Below the pieces are notes generated by a model. The model worked only from the letters and a program-made list of their open reading frames with translations, had not been told where the DNA came from and did not search any database. From NCBI RefSeq assembly GCF_910593785.1, contig NZ_CAJVAP010000004.1:1-64000 (forward strand): a DNA stretch of 64,000 nt, in the 5' to 3' direction. Shown one piece after another: positions 16,955 through 24,651 of this stretch. This DNA is from Leucobacter soli (GTDB taxonomy: Bacteria; Actinomycetota; Actinomycetes; Actinomycetales; Microbacteriaceae). The position numbers and the translations under genes are program-made. Each line of letters begins with the position of its first letter. The stretch's first letter is position 1.

Positions 16955-17071
16955 ATGCCTACCCGTCGAAACCCATTCAAGAATCCTGTCGTCTTCATTC
17001 CCAGCACGCTTGCCCTGAGTATCGCGGTTGCGATCGGCAACTACTACATCATCGAGGGGCTCTTCGCATGA
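16955..17071 (+). CDS. 38-aa single-helix membrane peptide
   Basis: Translates to MPTRRNPFKNPVVFIPSTLA then LSIAVAIGNYYIIEGLFA. A basic N-terminus is followed by one hydrophobic helix and no Cys or His. Its stop overlaps the start of the M23 peptidase by 4 nt (ATGA at 17068-17071), so the two are very likely translationally coupled. The sequence upstream (GGAACAG) is a weak Shine-Dalgarno. No family recognised. Confidence 0.6.
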   Translation: MPTRRNPFKNPVVFIPSTLALSIAVAIGNYYIIEGLFA

Positions 17072-17829
17072 ACACCCCACAGACCTACCTCACCCCTATG
17101 CCGCCATTCGGCTTCCTCTCGGGCGGTACCGGCGGCACCGTAAGCCAGCCGCGGACGCGACGCAGCATCATCGCCACCGCGACCGCAGCGCTCAGCGTGG
17201 CCGGCATGATGAGCCCCGTCGTCTTCCCCACCCCCTTCGCCCCGGTGCCGGGGGCCGCGGCCGCAGAGCTCCCCGCGCAGCAGCTCGTGAGCGGCCCCGC
17301 CGCATTCGAGGCCGCGGCCCTGGACGCGATCGGCGCCGTCGAAGTACAGGCCGCCCCCGTCGCACCGCAGCGCGTGAACGCCGAGCAAGGCCTCGTCGAT
17401 CCCTCGCAGCTGACCGATACGAAGCTTCGCTACCCCTTCGATCAGACCATGCCCCTCACCGACGGTTTCGGATATCGCACTGCTCCCGTGGCGCAGTTCC
17501 ACGACGCCCAGGACATCGCTGCCGCCAACGGCACCCCGATCCGCATCATCGGCGACGGGGTAGTCGTGGAAGCAGGCTGGGCGAGCGACGGCTGCGGGTT
17601 CTCACTCAAGGTGCAGCATCTCGTCGACGGGCAAGACCTCACCAGTCGCTACTGCCACATGGAGGGCGAGTCCCATGCCTATCAGGTCGGCGACCGGGTG
17701 CGCATCGGCGACGAGGCTGGGCGCGTGGGCAACACCGGCATGTCCTTCGGCGCACACCTGCATCTCGCGCTGCGCCTGAACGGTGAGCCGATCGACCCAC
17801 TCCCCTTCATCGAAGCGAACGCGCAATGA
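17068..17829 (+). CDS. M23 family metallopeptidase (exported LytM-like)
   Basis: A 253-aa protein with a long N-terminal segment (1-75) containing twin-arginine-like TRRSIIATATAAL and a hydrophobic, Pro/Ala-rich stretch ending AAAAELPA, which suggests Tat or Sec export. The M23 domain (about 130-250) has YPFDQTMPLTDGFGYR, the zinc ligand pair HDAQDIAA and the late GAHLHLAL (HxH). M23 enzymes cut peptidoglycan cross-links, but many such copper-island members may act as scaffolds. It is sandwiched by 4-nt overlaps or near overlaps with the peptide gene and the oxidase. Confidence 0.85.
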   Translation: MNTPQTYLTPMPPFGFLSGGTGGTVSQPRTRRSIIATATAALSVAGMMSPVVFPTPFAPVPGAAAAELPAQQLVSGPAAFEAAALDAIGAVEVQAAPVAPQRVNAEQGLVDPSQLTDTKLRYPFDQTMPLTDGFGYRTAPVAQFHDAQDIAAANGTPIRIIGDGVVVEAGWASDGCGFSLKVQHLVDGQDLTSRYCHMEGESHAYQVGDRVRIGDEAGRVGNTGMSFGAHLHLALRLNGEPIDPLPFIEANAQ

Positions 17830-17876
17830 CCCCTGCCCCGTATCCCCGCACCTCGTCGACCCCGGAAAGGCCTCGG

Positions 17877-19382
17877 ATGACCGTCTCCCTGAATCGCCGC
17901 CAGTTCCTCGCCGCCAGCACGTTGACCCTCGCCGCCGTGGGCCTGGCCGCCTGCACTCCCCGGCAGGGCTCCGCGTTCCTCTCGCCCACGGCGGATGCGG
18001 TCGATGCGGCCGAGGCGGGCCGCCTGACCACCGGGGCGACGATCGAACGCGCGCTCACCGCAGAGCCCGTCACGCTGGATCTCGCCGGGCAGACCGTCAA
18101 CACCTGGGGATATCGGGGCGCCTCGGCTGCGGAGCCGATCCGCGGCAACGTCGGTGACCTGCTCCGCGTTACCCTCACCAACGACCTTCCCGACCCGACG
18201 ACCGTGCACTGGCACGGCCTCGCTCTGCGCAACGACATGGACGGGGTGCCAGGTCTCACGCAGCCCGCCATCAAGGCCGGCGACACGTTCACCTATCAAT
18301 TCGCGTTGCCGCACGCAGGTACCTACTGGTTCCACCCGCATGTCGGCACGCAGCTCGACCGGGGCTTGTACGCGCCGCTCATCATCGACGACCCCCGTGA
18401 GCGGGCAGCCTACGACCGGGAATGGGTGATCGTGCTCGACGACTGGCTCGACGGCGTCACGGCCACCCCCGACGACGTGTTCGCGGAACTCAGCCGCGGC
18501 ATGGGCGGGATGGGTGGCATGGATCATGGCGGCATGCCGATGCGGATGGGTAACACCCTCATGGGCGCCACCTCCGACCTCCTCGGCGGCGACGCGGGAG
18601 ATGTCTACTATCCGCTCTACCTCATCAATGGACGCCCCCGGCTCGACCCGGAGACGTTCACCGCGAAACCGGGGGAGCGGATCCGGCTCAGGATCATCAA
18701 CGCCGGTGGCGACACCGCCTTCCGATTCGGGGTCACCGGGCACCAGCTCACGATCACACACACGGACGGGTACCCCGTGGCCCCGCACGAGGCGGAGAGC
18801 GTCGTGATCGGGATGGGGGAACGCTACGACGCGATCCTCACCGCCGGCGACGGCGTGTTCGCCGTCATCGCCGAGGCGCTCGGCAAAGTCGATCAGGCCG
18901 TCGCGATCCTCTCCACCGGGGCTGGTTCCCCACCGCCTCCCGGCACGGCCCTCCCGCAGGCCCGCACCCCCACGGTCGCGGCCGATCTGACGGCGGCGGA
19001 TGACGTGGCGCTGGGCTCCAAGCGCGCGGATCGCACGATCGCCCTGGAACTCACCGGCACCATGGAAAAGTACGACTGGGCGATCAACGGTACCCGCATG
19101 AATATGGATAACCCCCTTCGCGATGCCCTCGCGATCAGTGAGGGGGAACGCATCGCTCTTACCATCACGAACTCGACCACGATGTGGCATCCCATGCATC
19201 TGCATGGACACACGTACCAGCACCCAGACGGCGGCCCCCGCAAGGACACCTCGATCGTGCTCCCCGGGCAGTCCCTTCGCCTTGAGTTCGATGCTGATAA
19301 CCCCGGCCGGTGGCTCACCCACTGCCACAACCTTTACCACGGCGAAGCCGGGATGATGGCGACCATCGCCTACCAGCAGTAG
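17877..19382 (+). CDS. Multicopper oxidase, Tat-exported lipoprotein-like (CueO/laccase type)
   Basis: A 501-aa protein. The N-terminus LNRRQFLAASTLTLAAVGLAAC combines a twin-arginine signal with a lipobox Cys. Three cupredoxin domains follow with the four copper motifs: HWHG near 111, HPHVG near 153, HPMHLHGH near 440 and HCHNLYHGEAGMM near 482. A Met/His-rich insert (GMGGMGGMDHGGMPMRMGNTLMG) lies near 209-231, as in cuprous oxidases that oxidise Cu(I) to less toxic Cu(II). The ATG at 17877 has GGAAAGG 6 nt upstream; 17826, which overlaps the M23 stop, is an alternative. Confidence 0.9.
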   Translation: MTVSLNRRQFLAASTLTLAAVGLAACTPRQGSAFLSPTADAVDAAEAGRLTTGATIERALTAEPVTLDLAGQTVNTWGYRGASAAEPIRGNVGDLLRVTLTNDLPDPTTVHWHGLALRNDMDGVPGLTQPAIKAGDTFTYQFALPHAGTYWFHPHVGTQLDRGLYAPLIIDDPRERAAYDREWVIVLDDWLDGVTATPDDVFAELSRGMGGMGGMDHGGMPMRMGNTLMGATSDLLGGDAGDVYYPLYLINGRPRLDPETFTAKPGERIRLRIINAGGDTAFRFGVTGHQLTITHTDGYPVAPHEAESVVIGMGERYDAILTAGDGVFAVIAEALGKVDQAVAILSTGAGSPPPPGTALPQARTPTVAADLTAADDVALGSKRADRTIALELTGTMEKYDWAINGTRMNMDNPLRDALAISEGERIALTITNSTTMWHPMHLHGHTYQHPDGGPRKDTSIVLPGQSLRLEFDADNPGRWLTHCHNLYHGEAGMMATIAYQQ

Positions 19383-19413
19383 CCCCATCCGCAGTACGAA
19401 AGTAGGCACCCTC

Positions 19414-19662
19414 ATGAAATCTCAGCAGCCGGCCGGTATCCCTGGCCCCGATCCCGCCTACCGCCGGCACCGCCGCCTCGTGCGCCTGGGCCAACTGCTC
19501 ATGCTGCTCGGTGCGGTGATCCTCATCGTGCACTGGCTCGCGCACCTCGAAACATTCGGCCCCACCCAGCCTGAGGGCTGGATTGATCTCGTCGCCGGCT
19601 ACCCGATGGGTGGGTTGTTCCTCCTGGGCGGCGGTATCCTCGCCGGACGCAGAGCCGCATGA
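19414..19662 (+). CDS. Small two-helix membrane protein
   Basis: An 82-aa protein with a basic head (YRRHRRLVRLG), helix LLMLLGAVILIVHWLAHL and helix LVAGYPMGGLFLLGGGILAG. It follows the multicopper oxidase by 31 nt and is probably in its operon. I recognise no family. Its topology would allow it to help the oxidase at the membrane, but that is inference. Confidence 0.65.
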   Translation: MKSQQPAGIPGPDPAYRRHRRLVRLGQLLMLLGAVILIVHWLAHLETFGPTQPEGWIDLVAGYPMGGLFLLGGGILAGRRAA

Positions 19663-19790
19663 CCTCGCCAGGATCGATTCGCCCGGAGGTGATTTCCTCG
19701 ACGGCGCCGTTCATCACCACATGTGCGGTGGTGAGTAGCCATCCGACCGGCAGATCCCGCCGGAACGCCCCTCGTCCTGTCCGCGCTTGA
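19661..19790 (-). pseudogene. Fragment of a TetR-family regulator C-terminus
   Basis: The minus-strand frame reads GAFRRDLPVGWLLTTAHVVM followed by NGAVEEITSGRIDPGEV, the usual end of TetR regulators (FR.DLPV.WL....VVM.AA.EE...GRLDP). There is no HTH domain upstream and no natural stop, so both ends are lost. Confidence 0.4.
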
Positions 19791-19838
19791 GCAGGGTGCA
19801 TGCGGGCTTCCGATGCCACGTGCAACTCGCGAATGCGG

Positions 19839-20156
19839 ACGGGCGACAGCGTCGGCATCGCCACCTACCGCAACCGCATCAACGGCAACCTGCCCGAGGG
19901 TCTCTCCCCGGAGGCCACGGCAGCCGCCTCGGACAGCATCGACGGCGCGCTCGCGGCCGCGGCCAATCTCCCGGACGCACTGGGCGAGCAACTGGTGAGC
20001 GCTGCACAGGCAGCCTTCTCCGGTGGGCTCAACATGGCTGCGGTCGTCTCGGCCGTCGTCGCTGGTCTGGCAGCGATCATTGTTGCGACTCGCCTGCATC
20101 ACGTCCGACCCGCCGGTGAAGCGCAGCAGCCCGCCCAAGAGGCCCACGCCAGCTAG
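19839..20156 (+). pseudogene. C-terminal remnant of a DHA2-type MFS efflux transporter
   Basis: The last 105 codons read ATYRNRINGNLPEGLSPEAT, then AAASDSIDGALAAAANLPDALGEQLVSAAQAAF and one helix AAVVSAVVAGLAAIIVA. This is the periplasmic loop and final helix of 14-TM QacA/EmrB-like exporters. The front of the gene (about 400 residues) is missing, so the copy cannot transport. It sits head-to-head with the TetR fragment, consistent with a decayed drug-efflux pair. Confidence 0.6.
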
Positions 20157-20157
20157 G

Positions 20158-20176
20158 AATACCCCTAAGGGGTATT
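20158..20176. promoter_or_regulatory. Perfect CsoR-type operator palindrome
   Basis: AATACCCCTAAGGGGTATT: 9-bp arms around one central A. It fits the GC-core, TAC...GTA form of CsoR copper-sensor operators. A -10-like TATTGT (20173-20178) overlaps its right arm, as expected for repression of the downstream YHS-CopB transcript. No csoR gene is in the element. Confidence 0.7.
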
Positions 20177-20205
20177 GTGTTGGAGGGGGCATGCTCAAAT
20201 GAAAG

Positions 20206-20313
20206 ATGGGAAGGAACGCGAAGAAAACGCAAGATCAGGCAACCAAGATGAGTAGTGGAAATGCGAAACCACGATCCGCCAGGTGCCCCGCTTGCAAGCC
20301 GGTCCATGTCTGA
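20206..20313 (+). CDS. Possible 35-aa leader peptide with CPAC motif
   Basis: ATG to TGA frame giving a basic, polar peptide that ends SARCPACKPVHV. It lies between the CsoR-type operator and the YHS gene, so it would be first on the copper-inducible transcript. The Shine-Dalgarno is poor and the peptide is of no known family; it may be chance. Confidence 0.25.
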   Translation: MGRNAKKTQDQATKMSSGNAKPRSARCPACKPVHV

Positions 20314-20351
20314 TCGAATCGTCATCAATCCAAACAGGAGGGATCCACCGG

Positions 20352-20621
20352 ATGACTGCACACGAGAACCTGAGCCTTACCGACACCTCCACCACGGGTC
20401 GGAGCTGCTGCGGCCACAAGCCCAGTGCAGAGGCCATCGCCCAGGCTCCGGCCGATGAGATGACCGAATGTAAGGTCATGGCCGGCACCCCAGTCGTCAA
20501 GGCGAAGGCGGAGGAAGCCGGTCTCTACCGCGACTACCAAGGCCAGCGGTACTGGTTCTGCTGCGCGGCCTGCGGCCCGCTGTTCGACGCCGATCCTGAC
20601 CGTTACGCGAACGCCGCCTGA
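20352..20621 (+). CDS. YHS domain protein, putative copper-binding
   Basis: An 89-aa protein. The N-terminal tail has SCCGHKPSAEAIAQ with a CC pair. The YHS domain (residues 37-88) reads MTECKVMAGTPVVKAKAEE then YRDYQGQRYWFCCAACGPLF and ends DPDRYANAA: C(x)n CC..C metal-binding cysteines with a Tyr-rich core. YHS domains usually accompany CopA/CopB ATPases and probably deliver or sense Cu. AGGAGG lies about 10 nt before the ATG. The CopB gene follows. Confidence 0.85.
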   Translation: MTAHENLSLTDTSTTGRSCCGHKPSAEAIAQAPADEMTECKVMAGTPVVKAKAEEAGLYRDYQGQRYWFCCAACGPLFDADPDRYANAA

Positions 20622-20725
20622 TGGCATCTGGTTCCGCGCTCCCGACGAGCAGACGTGCACGGGACCGCGGAACCTTGCCCCTGTTTCACATCTGGACTGG
20701 GGTGACGAACGAAGGAAACGAGACC

Positions 20726-22924
20726 ATGAGCAACGATCCCTCGACACGATCGCACGCACATCCTGAGCACGTGGAAGTCCAGCACGCGCACCACAACGAA
20801 CCGAACCCCCACTCGGGGCACCATTCGCACGACCACCACCAGGGTCATGACGAGGCTTCCGGCCACCACGACGACGGCCATGATACTCACGCGCACCACA
20901 AGGGCCATGGCGGACATGATCACGGGCATGCCGGACACGGAGACCATGTCGGGCAGTTCCGCCGCTTGTTCTGGATCATGCTGGTCCTCGCCGTTCCAGT
21001 CGTTGCGTTCAACGACATGTTCGCCCAGCTCATCGGCTACCATCTGCCTGAAGGCGCGTGGGTCTCGTGGGTGTCGCCTGTGCTGGGCACGGTCGTCTAC
21101 TTCTGGGGCGGCTGGCCCTTCCTGACGGGCGGGCTGAACGAGATCCGCACCCGCAAGCCGGGCATGATGCTGCTCATCGCGCTAGCCATCACCGTCGCCT
21201 TCCTCGCCTCCTGGGGCGCGAGCCTCGGCATCCTGCACCACGAGCTGAACTTCTGGTGGGAACTGGCGCTGCTGGTGGTCATCATGCTGCTGGGCCACTG
21301 GATCGAGATGCGCTCGCTCGCCCAGACCACGTCCGCACTCGACTCGCTCGCCGCGCTGCTGCCTGACGAGGCCGAGAAGGTTGACGGCGACGATGTGGTA
21401 AAGGTCGCTCCTGCTGATCTGGCCGTCGGCGATGTGGTCATTGTCCGGCCCGGTTCCTCGGTGCCCGCTGATGGAAAGATCGTCGACGGGGCGGCATCGA
21501 TGGACGAATCGATGGTTACCGGCGAGTCCAAGACGGTGCGCCGCGGTGCTGGCGACCAGGTGGTCGCCGGCACCGTGGCCACCGACTCAGGCCTGCGTGT
21601 CGAGGTCACCGCCACCGGCGACGACACCGCACTCGCCGGCATCCAGAAGCTCGTCTCCGATGCCCAGGCGTCCTCCTCCCGCGCGCAGCGGATCGCCGAC
21701 ACCGCGGCCGCGTGGCTGTTCTGGTTCGCCCTCGGCGCGGCGGCAATCACCGCCACCATCTGGACGCTCGTCGGCCTGCCCGACACGGCCGTGGTCCGCA
21801 CGATCACCGTGCTCGTGATCGCCTGCCCGCACGCACTCGGCCTGGCGATCCCGCTGGTGGTGTCCATCGCGACCGAACGCGCTGCCCGCGGCGGCGTGCT
21901 CATCAAGGACCGCCTCGCGCTGGAGTCCATGCGCACCGTGGACGCAATCCTGTTCGACAAGACCGGCACTCTCACGAAGGGCGAACCCACGGTCACGGGC
22001 ATCGAACCCATCGGAGGCCGCTCCGAGGCCGAGGTGCTGGCATTGGCCGCCGCCGCGGAATCCGATAGCGAGCATCCTCTGGCCAGAGCCATCGTTGGTG
22101 CAGCCCGGCACCGGGAACTCAATGTGCCCGCAGCGTCGGAGTTCTCCTCTTCGCCGGCCGTGGGCGTCAGGGCCGTCGTTGGCGGAACCGCCGTCGAGGT
22201 CGGCGGCCCTTACCTGCTCGAACAGCACGGGACGGGCGAACTTCCCGTCGCCGACGCCTGGCGAGAGGAGGGCGCGATCATCCTGCACGTGCTCGCCGAG
22301 GGCGAGTTGATCGGCGCCCTGCGGCTGGCCGACGAGATCCGGCCCGAGTCGCGCGAGGCCGTCGACGCGCTGCACGCAGCCGGGGTGCAGGTCGTGATGA
22401 TCACTGGCGACGCACGCGCAGTCGCCGAGACGGTCGCGCGGGATCTCGGCATCGACCGCGTGTTCGCCGGTGTGCGCCCCGAGGACAAGGCCGCCAAGGT
22501 CGCCGAGCTGCAGCACGAGGGGCACCGGGTGGCCATGGTCGGCGACGGCGTGAATGACGCCCCTGCGCTCGCCCAGGCCGACGTCGGCATCGCGATCGGT
22601 GCGGGCACGGACGTTGCGATCGGTTCAGCCGGTGTGATCCTGGCCTCCTCCGATCCGCGATCGGTGCTGTCGGTCATCGAGCTCTCCCGGGCGGCGTACC
22701 GGAAGATGAAGCAGAACCTGTGGTGGGCGGCCGGCTACAACCTCGTCTCCGTGCCGCTGGCCGCGGGCGTTCTCGCGCCGATCGGCTTCGTACTGCCGAT
22801 GAGCATCGGGGCGATCCTTATGTCTGTCTCGACCGTCGTCGTCGCCCTCAACGCCCAGCTGCTACGCAGGCTCGACCTAACCCCACAAGCCAGCACCGCC
22901 CGGATTCTGGATCGCTCAGTCTGA
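20726..22924 (+). CDS. copB: Copper-translocating P1B-type ATPase, CopB group
   Basis: A 732-aa pump with an extended N-terminal His-rich tail (about 25 His in the first 75 residues) in place of HMA domains. Eight TM segments are expected. P-type motifs are TGES near 265, the intramembrane CPH (VIACPHALGLAIP) near 366, phosphorylation site DKTGTLT near 410, SEHPLARAI, and GDGVNDAPAL near 606. The CPH motif places it in the CopB/P1B-3 group, which exports Cu(II), Cu(I) or Ag(I). ATG 20726 is preceded by AAGGA; 20621 is an alternative. It pairs with the YHS protein and a CsoR-type operator. Confidence 0.93.
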   Translation: MSNDPSTRSHAHPEHVEVQHAHHNEPNPHSGHHSHDHHQGHDEASGHHDDGHDTHAHHKGHGGHDHGHAGHGDHVGQFRRLFWIMLVLAVPVVAFNDMFAQLIGYHLPEGAWVSWVSPVLGTVVYFWGGWPFLTGGLNEIRTRKPGMMLLIALAITVAFLASWGASLGILHHELNFWWELALLVVIMLLGHWIEMRSLAQTTSALDSLAALLPDEAEKVDGDDVVKVAPADLAVGDVVIVRPGSSVPADGKIVDGAASMDESMVTGESKTVRRGAGDQVVAGTVATDSGLRVEVTATGDDTALAGIQKLVSDAQASSSRAQRIADTAAAWLFWFALGAAAITATIWTLVGLPDTAVVRTITVLVIACPHALGLAIPLVVSIATERAARGGVLIKDRLALESMRTVDAILFDKTGTLTKGEPTVTGIEPIGGRSEAEVLALAAAAESDSEHPLARAIVGAARHRELNVPAASEFSSSPAVGVRAVVGGTAVEVGGPYLLEQHGTGELPVADAWREEGAIILHVLAEGELIGALRLADEIRPESREAVDALHAAGVQVVMITGDARAVAETVARDLGIDRVFAGVRPEDKAAKVAELQHEGHRVAMVGDGVNDAPALAQADVGIAIGAGTDVAIGSAGVILASSDPRSVLSVIELSRAAYRKMKQNLWWAAGYNLVSVPLAAGVLAPIGFVLPMSIGAILMSVSTVVVALNAQLLRRLDLTPQASTARILDRSV

Positions 22925-23392
22925 GAACCAGTCAAACCCCACATCATGACGACAAGGGGATGGCTGCCCTGTTGTTTGCACGACTCCTCACACGCGCCAC
23001 CAAAAGTGCGAACGAAAGTGCTGAGTAGCCTGTAGGTCGGGTATCGCGGTTGAGCTATAGACAGATCAGATGCCGTAGCACGTTGATCTTGTGCAGCAGG
23101 AAGTTTTGTTGAGATTCGAGGCGCGAGGGGGCCGGTGTTAGTTCAACTCCCCGGATACGACTCTGATTGTTCATGTGGGCGGGTGCGGTCTGGGATCTGC
23201 GGCTGCTTCTGGGCCGCGCTCCATAATCACTCGGAGCCGCCACACCAGCCGCCTTCGCAGGGCGGCAACGTGGCAACATCCTGGCAACGAACACTGGCGA
23301 CAGGGTTCTCTGTATCGCACTTGATGCACTTAAAATTCGCGTAAACACGGGCCGAATTGGGGTCTGCTGCGTCAATCCAGGGAAGCCCATTC
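22925..23392. other. 468-nt right end of the element without a gene
   Basis: No coding frame with features is present; open frames here have no homology signals and no ribosome sites. It contains three GGCAAC copies near 23263-23288, which are candidate integrase arm sites, and ends at attR. Confidence 0.6.
23263..23288 (+). promoter_or_regulatory. Putative right arm-type integrase sites (three GGCAAC copies)
   Basis: CGGCAAC at 23263, TGGCAAC at 23271 and TGGCAAC at 23282. The last two are spaced 11 nt, the same as the two copies at 6504 and 6515 on the left end, and TGGCAACATCC is shared. Confidence 0.4.
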
Positions 23393-23438
23393 CCCTCTCA
23401 CGGCGGTAACGCGGGTTCGAATCCCGCTGGGGTCACCG
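23393..23438 (+). repeat. attR: right 46-bp direct repeat
   Basis: A second copy of the 3' part of tRNA-Glu (from the anticodon arm to 3 nt past the gene), without the 5' half of a tRNA, so not a gene. It marks the right edge of the element. Confidence 0.9.
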
Positions 23439-23442
23439 GAGC

Positions 23443-23470
23443 GAAAGCCTCACCGAAAGGTGGGGCTTTC
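23443..23470 (+). terminator. Original chromosomal terminator of tRNA-Glu, displaced by the element
   Basis: A 12-bp stem (GAAAGCCTCACC/GGTGGGGCTTTC, one G-U) with GAAA loop, 4 nt after attR. Before insertion it would have followed the tRNA directly. Confidence 0.75.
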
Positions 23471-23508
23471 GTCGTTTCGGTACGCGTGCGAGTGCGGGTG
23501 CCGCCTGC

Positions 23509-23514
23509 GAGACT
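23509..23514 (+). promoter_or_regulatory. -10 hexamer GAGACT, leaderless start
   Basis: Six nt before the ATG at 23521. Confidence 0.45.
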
Positions 23515-23520
23515 GGATCC

Positions 23521-24651
23521 ATGCGTATTGCGGTGATCGGTGCGGGGATCGGCGGGCTCACGGTCGCCGCAGGCCTCGGTGCTGACGGCCATGAGGCGGT
23601 CGTCTACGAGCGCCGCGAGGACCCGGGAGCGGTGGGGGCGGGGCTGACCCTGTTCGGCAACGCCTTCGGCGCGCTGGATGAGATCGGCTTGGGCGAACGG
23701 GTGCGCGAGGTCAGCAGCGATGCGGTCGCGCGCATGCGCGCGGGCCAGCGTGCGCCCTCGGGGGACTGGCTCGCCTCGCTGCCGCCCGGAGCAGTGCCGT
23801 CGCTCCACAGCCTTCACCGCGCCGAACTCCATCGTGTGCTCCAGGAGGCGCTGCCGTGGGGAAGCCTGCGTCTCGGGTCGCACGCCCGGGTCGCGGCGAG
23901 CGGCGAACCGGTGGTGACCGTAGACGGTGTCGAGGAACCGTTCGACCTGGTAGTGGCTGCCGACGGTCTGCGCAGCGACGCGCGCACATGCCTCGGCTTG
24001 GACCGGGGCGTGCGCTACGCGGGATGCACGGCCTGGCGCGGTGTGACCTCTGCCGGGCTGGACCTGCGGCGAGAGGCCGGTGAGACCTGGGGCCGCGGAA
24101 AGATCTTCGGGATCGTGCCGTTGCCGGATGCGCGAGTCTACTGGTTCGCCACCGAATCCACGGACGCAGGACGACGCGCCGACGACGAACGCGAAGCGCT
24201 GCGCGCCCGTTTCGGCGACTGGCATGCGCCGATCGTCTCGTGCATCGACGCGACGCCCGCGGAAGCGATCCTCCGTCATGACATCCATGACCTCGCGGCG
24301 CTCCCCGCATCCTTCGTGAAAGGCAGGACGGTTCTCCTCGGCGACGCGGCCCACGCGATGACCCCGAATCTCGGGCAGGGTGCGGGGCAGGCGATCGAGG
24401 ATGCGGCGACGCTCGTCCTCCTGCTCCGCGGCGTGCGGCGCGCCGGCGATCTCGGGTCGGCACTCGCCCGGTATAGCGCGCTCCGCAGGAAACGGACTCG
24501 ACTCGTCTGGCGGCAGTCGCGCCTGATGGGCAGGGTCGCGCAGGCGTCTCACCCGGTCTCGGCGGCTCTCCGCGACACCCTGCTGCGAGCGGCGCCGGCC
24601 GCGGCGATGAGCCGGGGCGCGCTGCGCCTCCATCGGTGGACCGCATCGTAG
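23521..24651 (+). CDS. FAD-dependent monooxygenase (aromatic hydroxylase-like)
   Basis: A 376-aa flavoprotein of the group A monooxygenases (salicylate/kynurenine hydroxylase type). The GXGXXG FAD motif is IGAGIGGLTVAAGL at residues 5-18, the DG motif is DLVVAADGLRSDAR near 142-155 and the GD motif is VLLGDAAHAMTPNLGQGAGQAIEDAA near 270-295. It uses NAD(P)H and O2 to hydroxylate an unknown substrate. The C-terminus is standard and no membrane segment is present. It is the first chromosomal gene right of the element and stands alone. Confidence 0.85.
   Translation: MRIAVIGAGIGGLTVAAGLGADGHEAVVYERREDPGAVGAGLTLFGNAFGALDEIGLGERVREVSSDAVARMRAGQRAPSGDWLASLPPGAVPSLHSLHRAELHRVLQEALPWGSLRLGSHARVAASGEPVVTVDGVEEPFDLVVAADGLRSDARTCLGLDRGVRYAGCTAWRGVTSAGLDLRREAGETWGRGKIFGIVPLPDARVYWFATESTDAGRRADDEREALRARFGDWHAPIVSCIDATPAEAILRHDIHDLAALPASFVKGRTVLLGDAAHAMTPNLGQGAGQAIEDAATLVLLLRGVRRAGDLGSALARYSALRRKRTRLVWRQSRLMGRVAQASHPVSAALRDTLLRAAPAAAMSRGALRLHRWTAS

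Larger units (their letters stand above)
6383..23438. mobile_element. 17-kb integrative mobilizable element with copper-resistance cargo, inserted in tRNA-Glu
   Basis: The element is delimited by the 46-bp direct repeats. It carries a tyrosine integrase and excisionase-like gene at the left end, a zeta toxin pair, a MobF relaxase and a metal-resistance block. No type IV secretion genes (VirB4, FtsK/TcpA-like coupling ATPase) are present, so transfer would need a helper. The tRNA remains intact at the left junction. The cargo end contains truncated transporter and regulator fragments, showing the block was assembled in steps. Confidence 0.85.

Noticed and set aside
23135-23344. 69-codon frame near attR
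   Set aside because: Mixed composition, no ribosome site and overlap with the TGGCAAC repeats suggest it is not coding.
23393-23438. Second tRNA-Glu gene
   Set aside because: Only the 3' half is present; the acceptor 5' strand and D arm are missing, so it is an att site.
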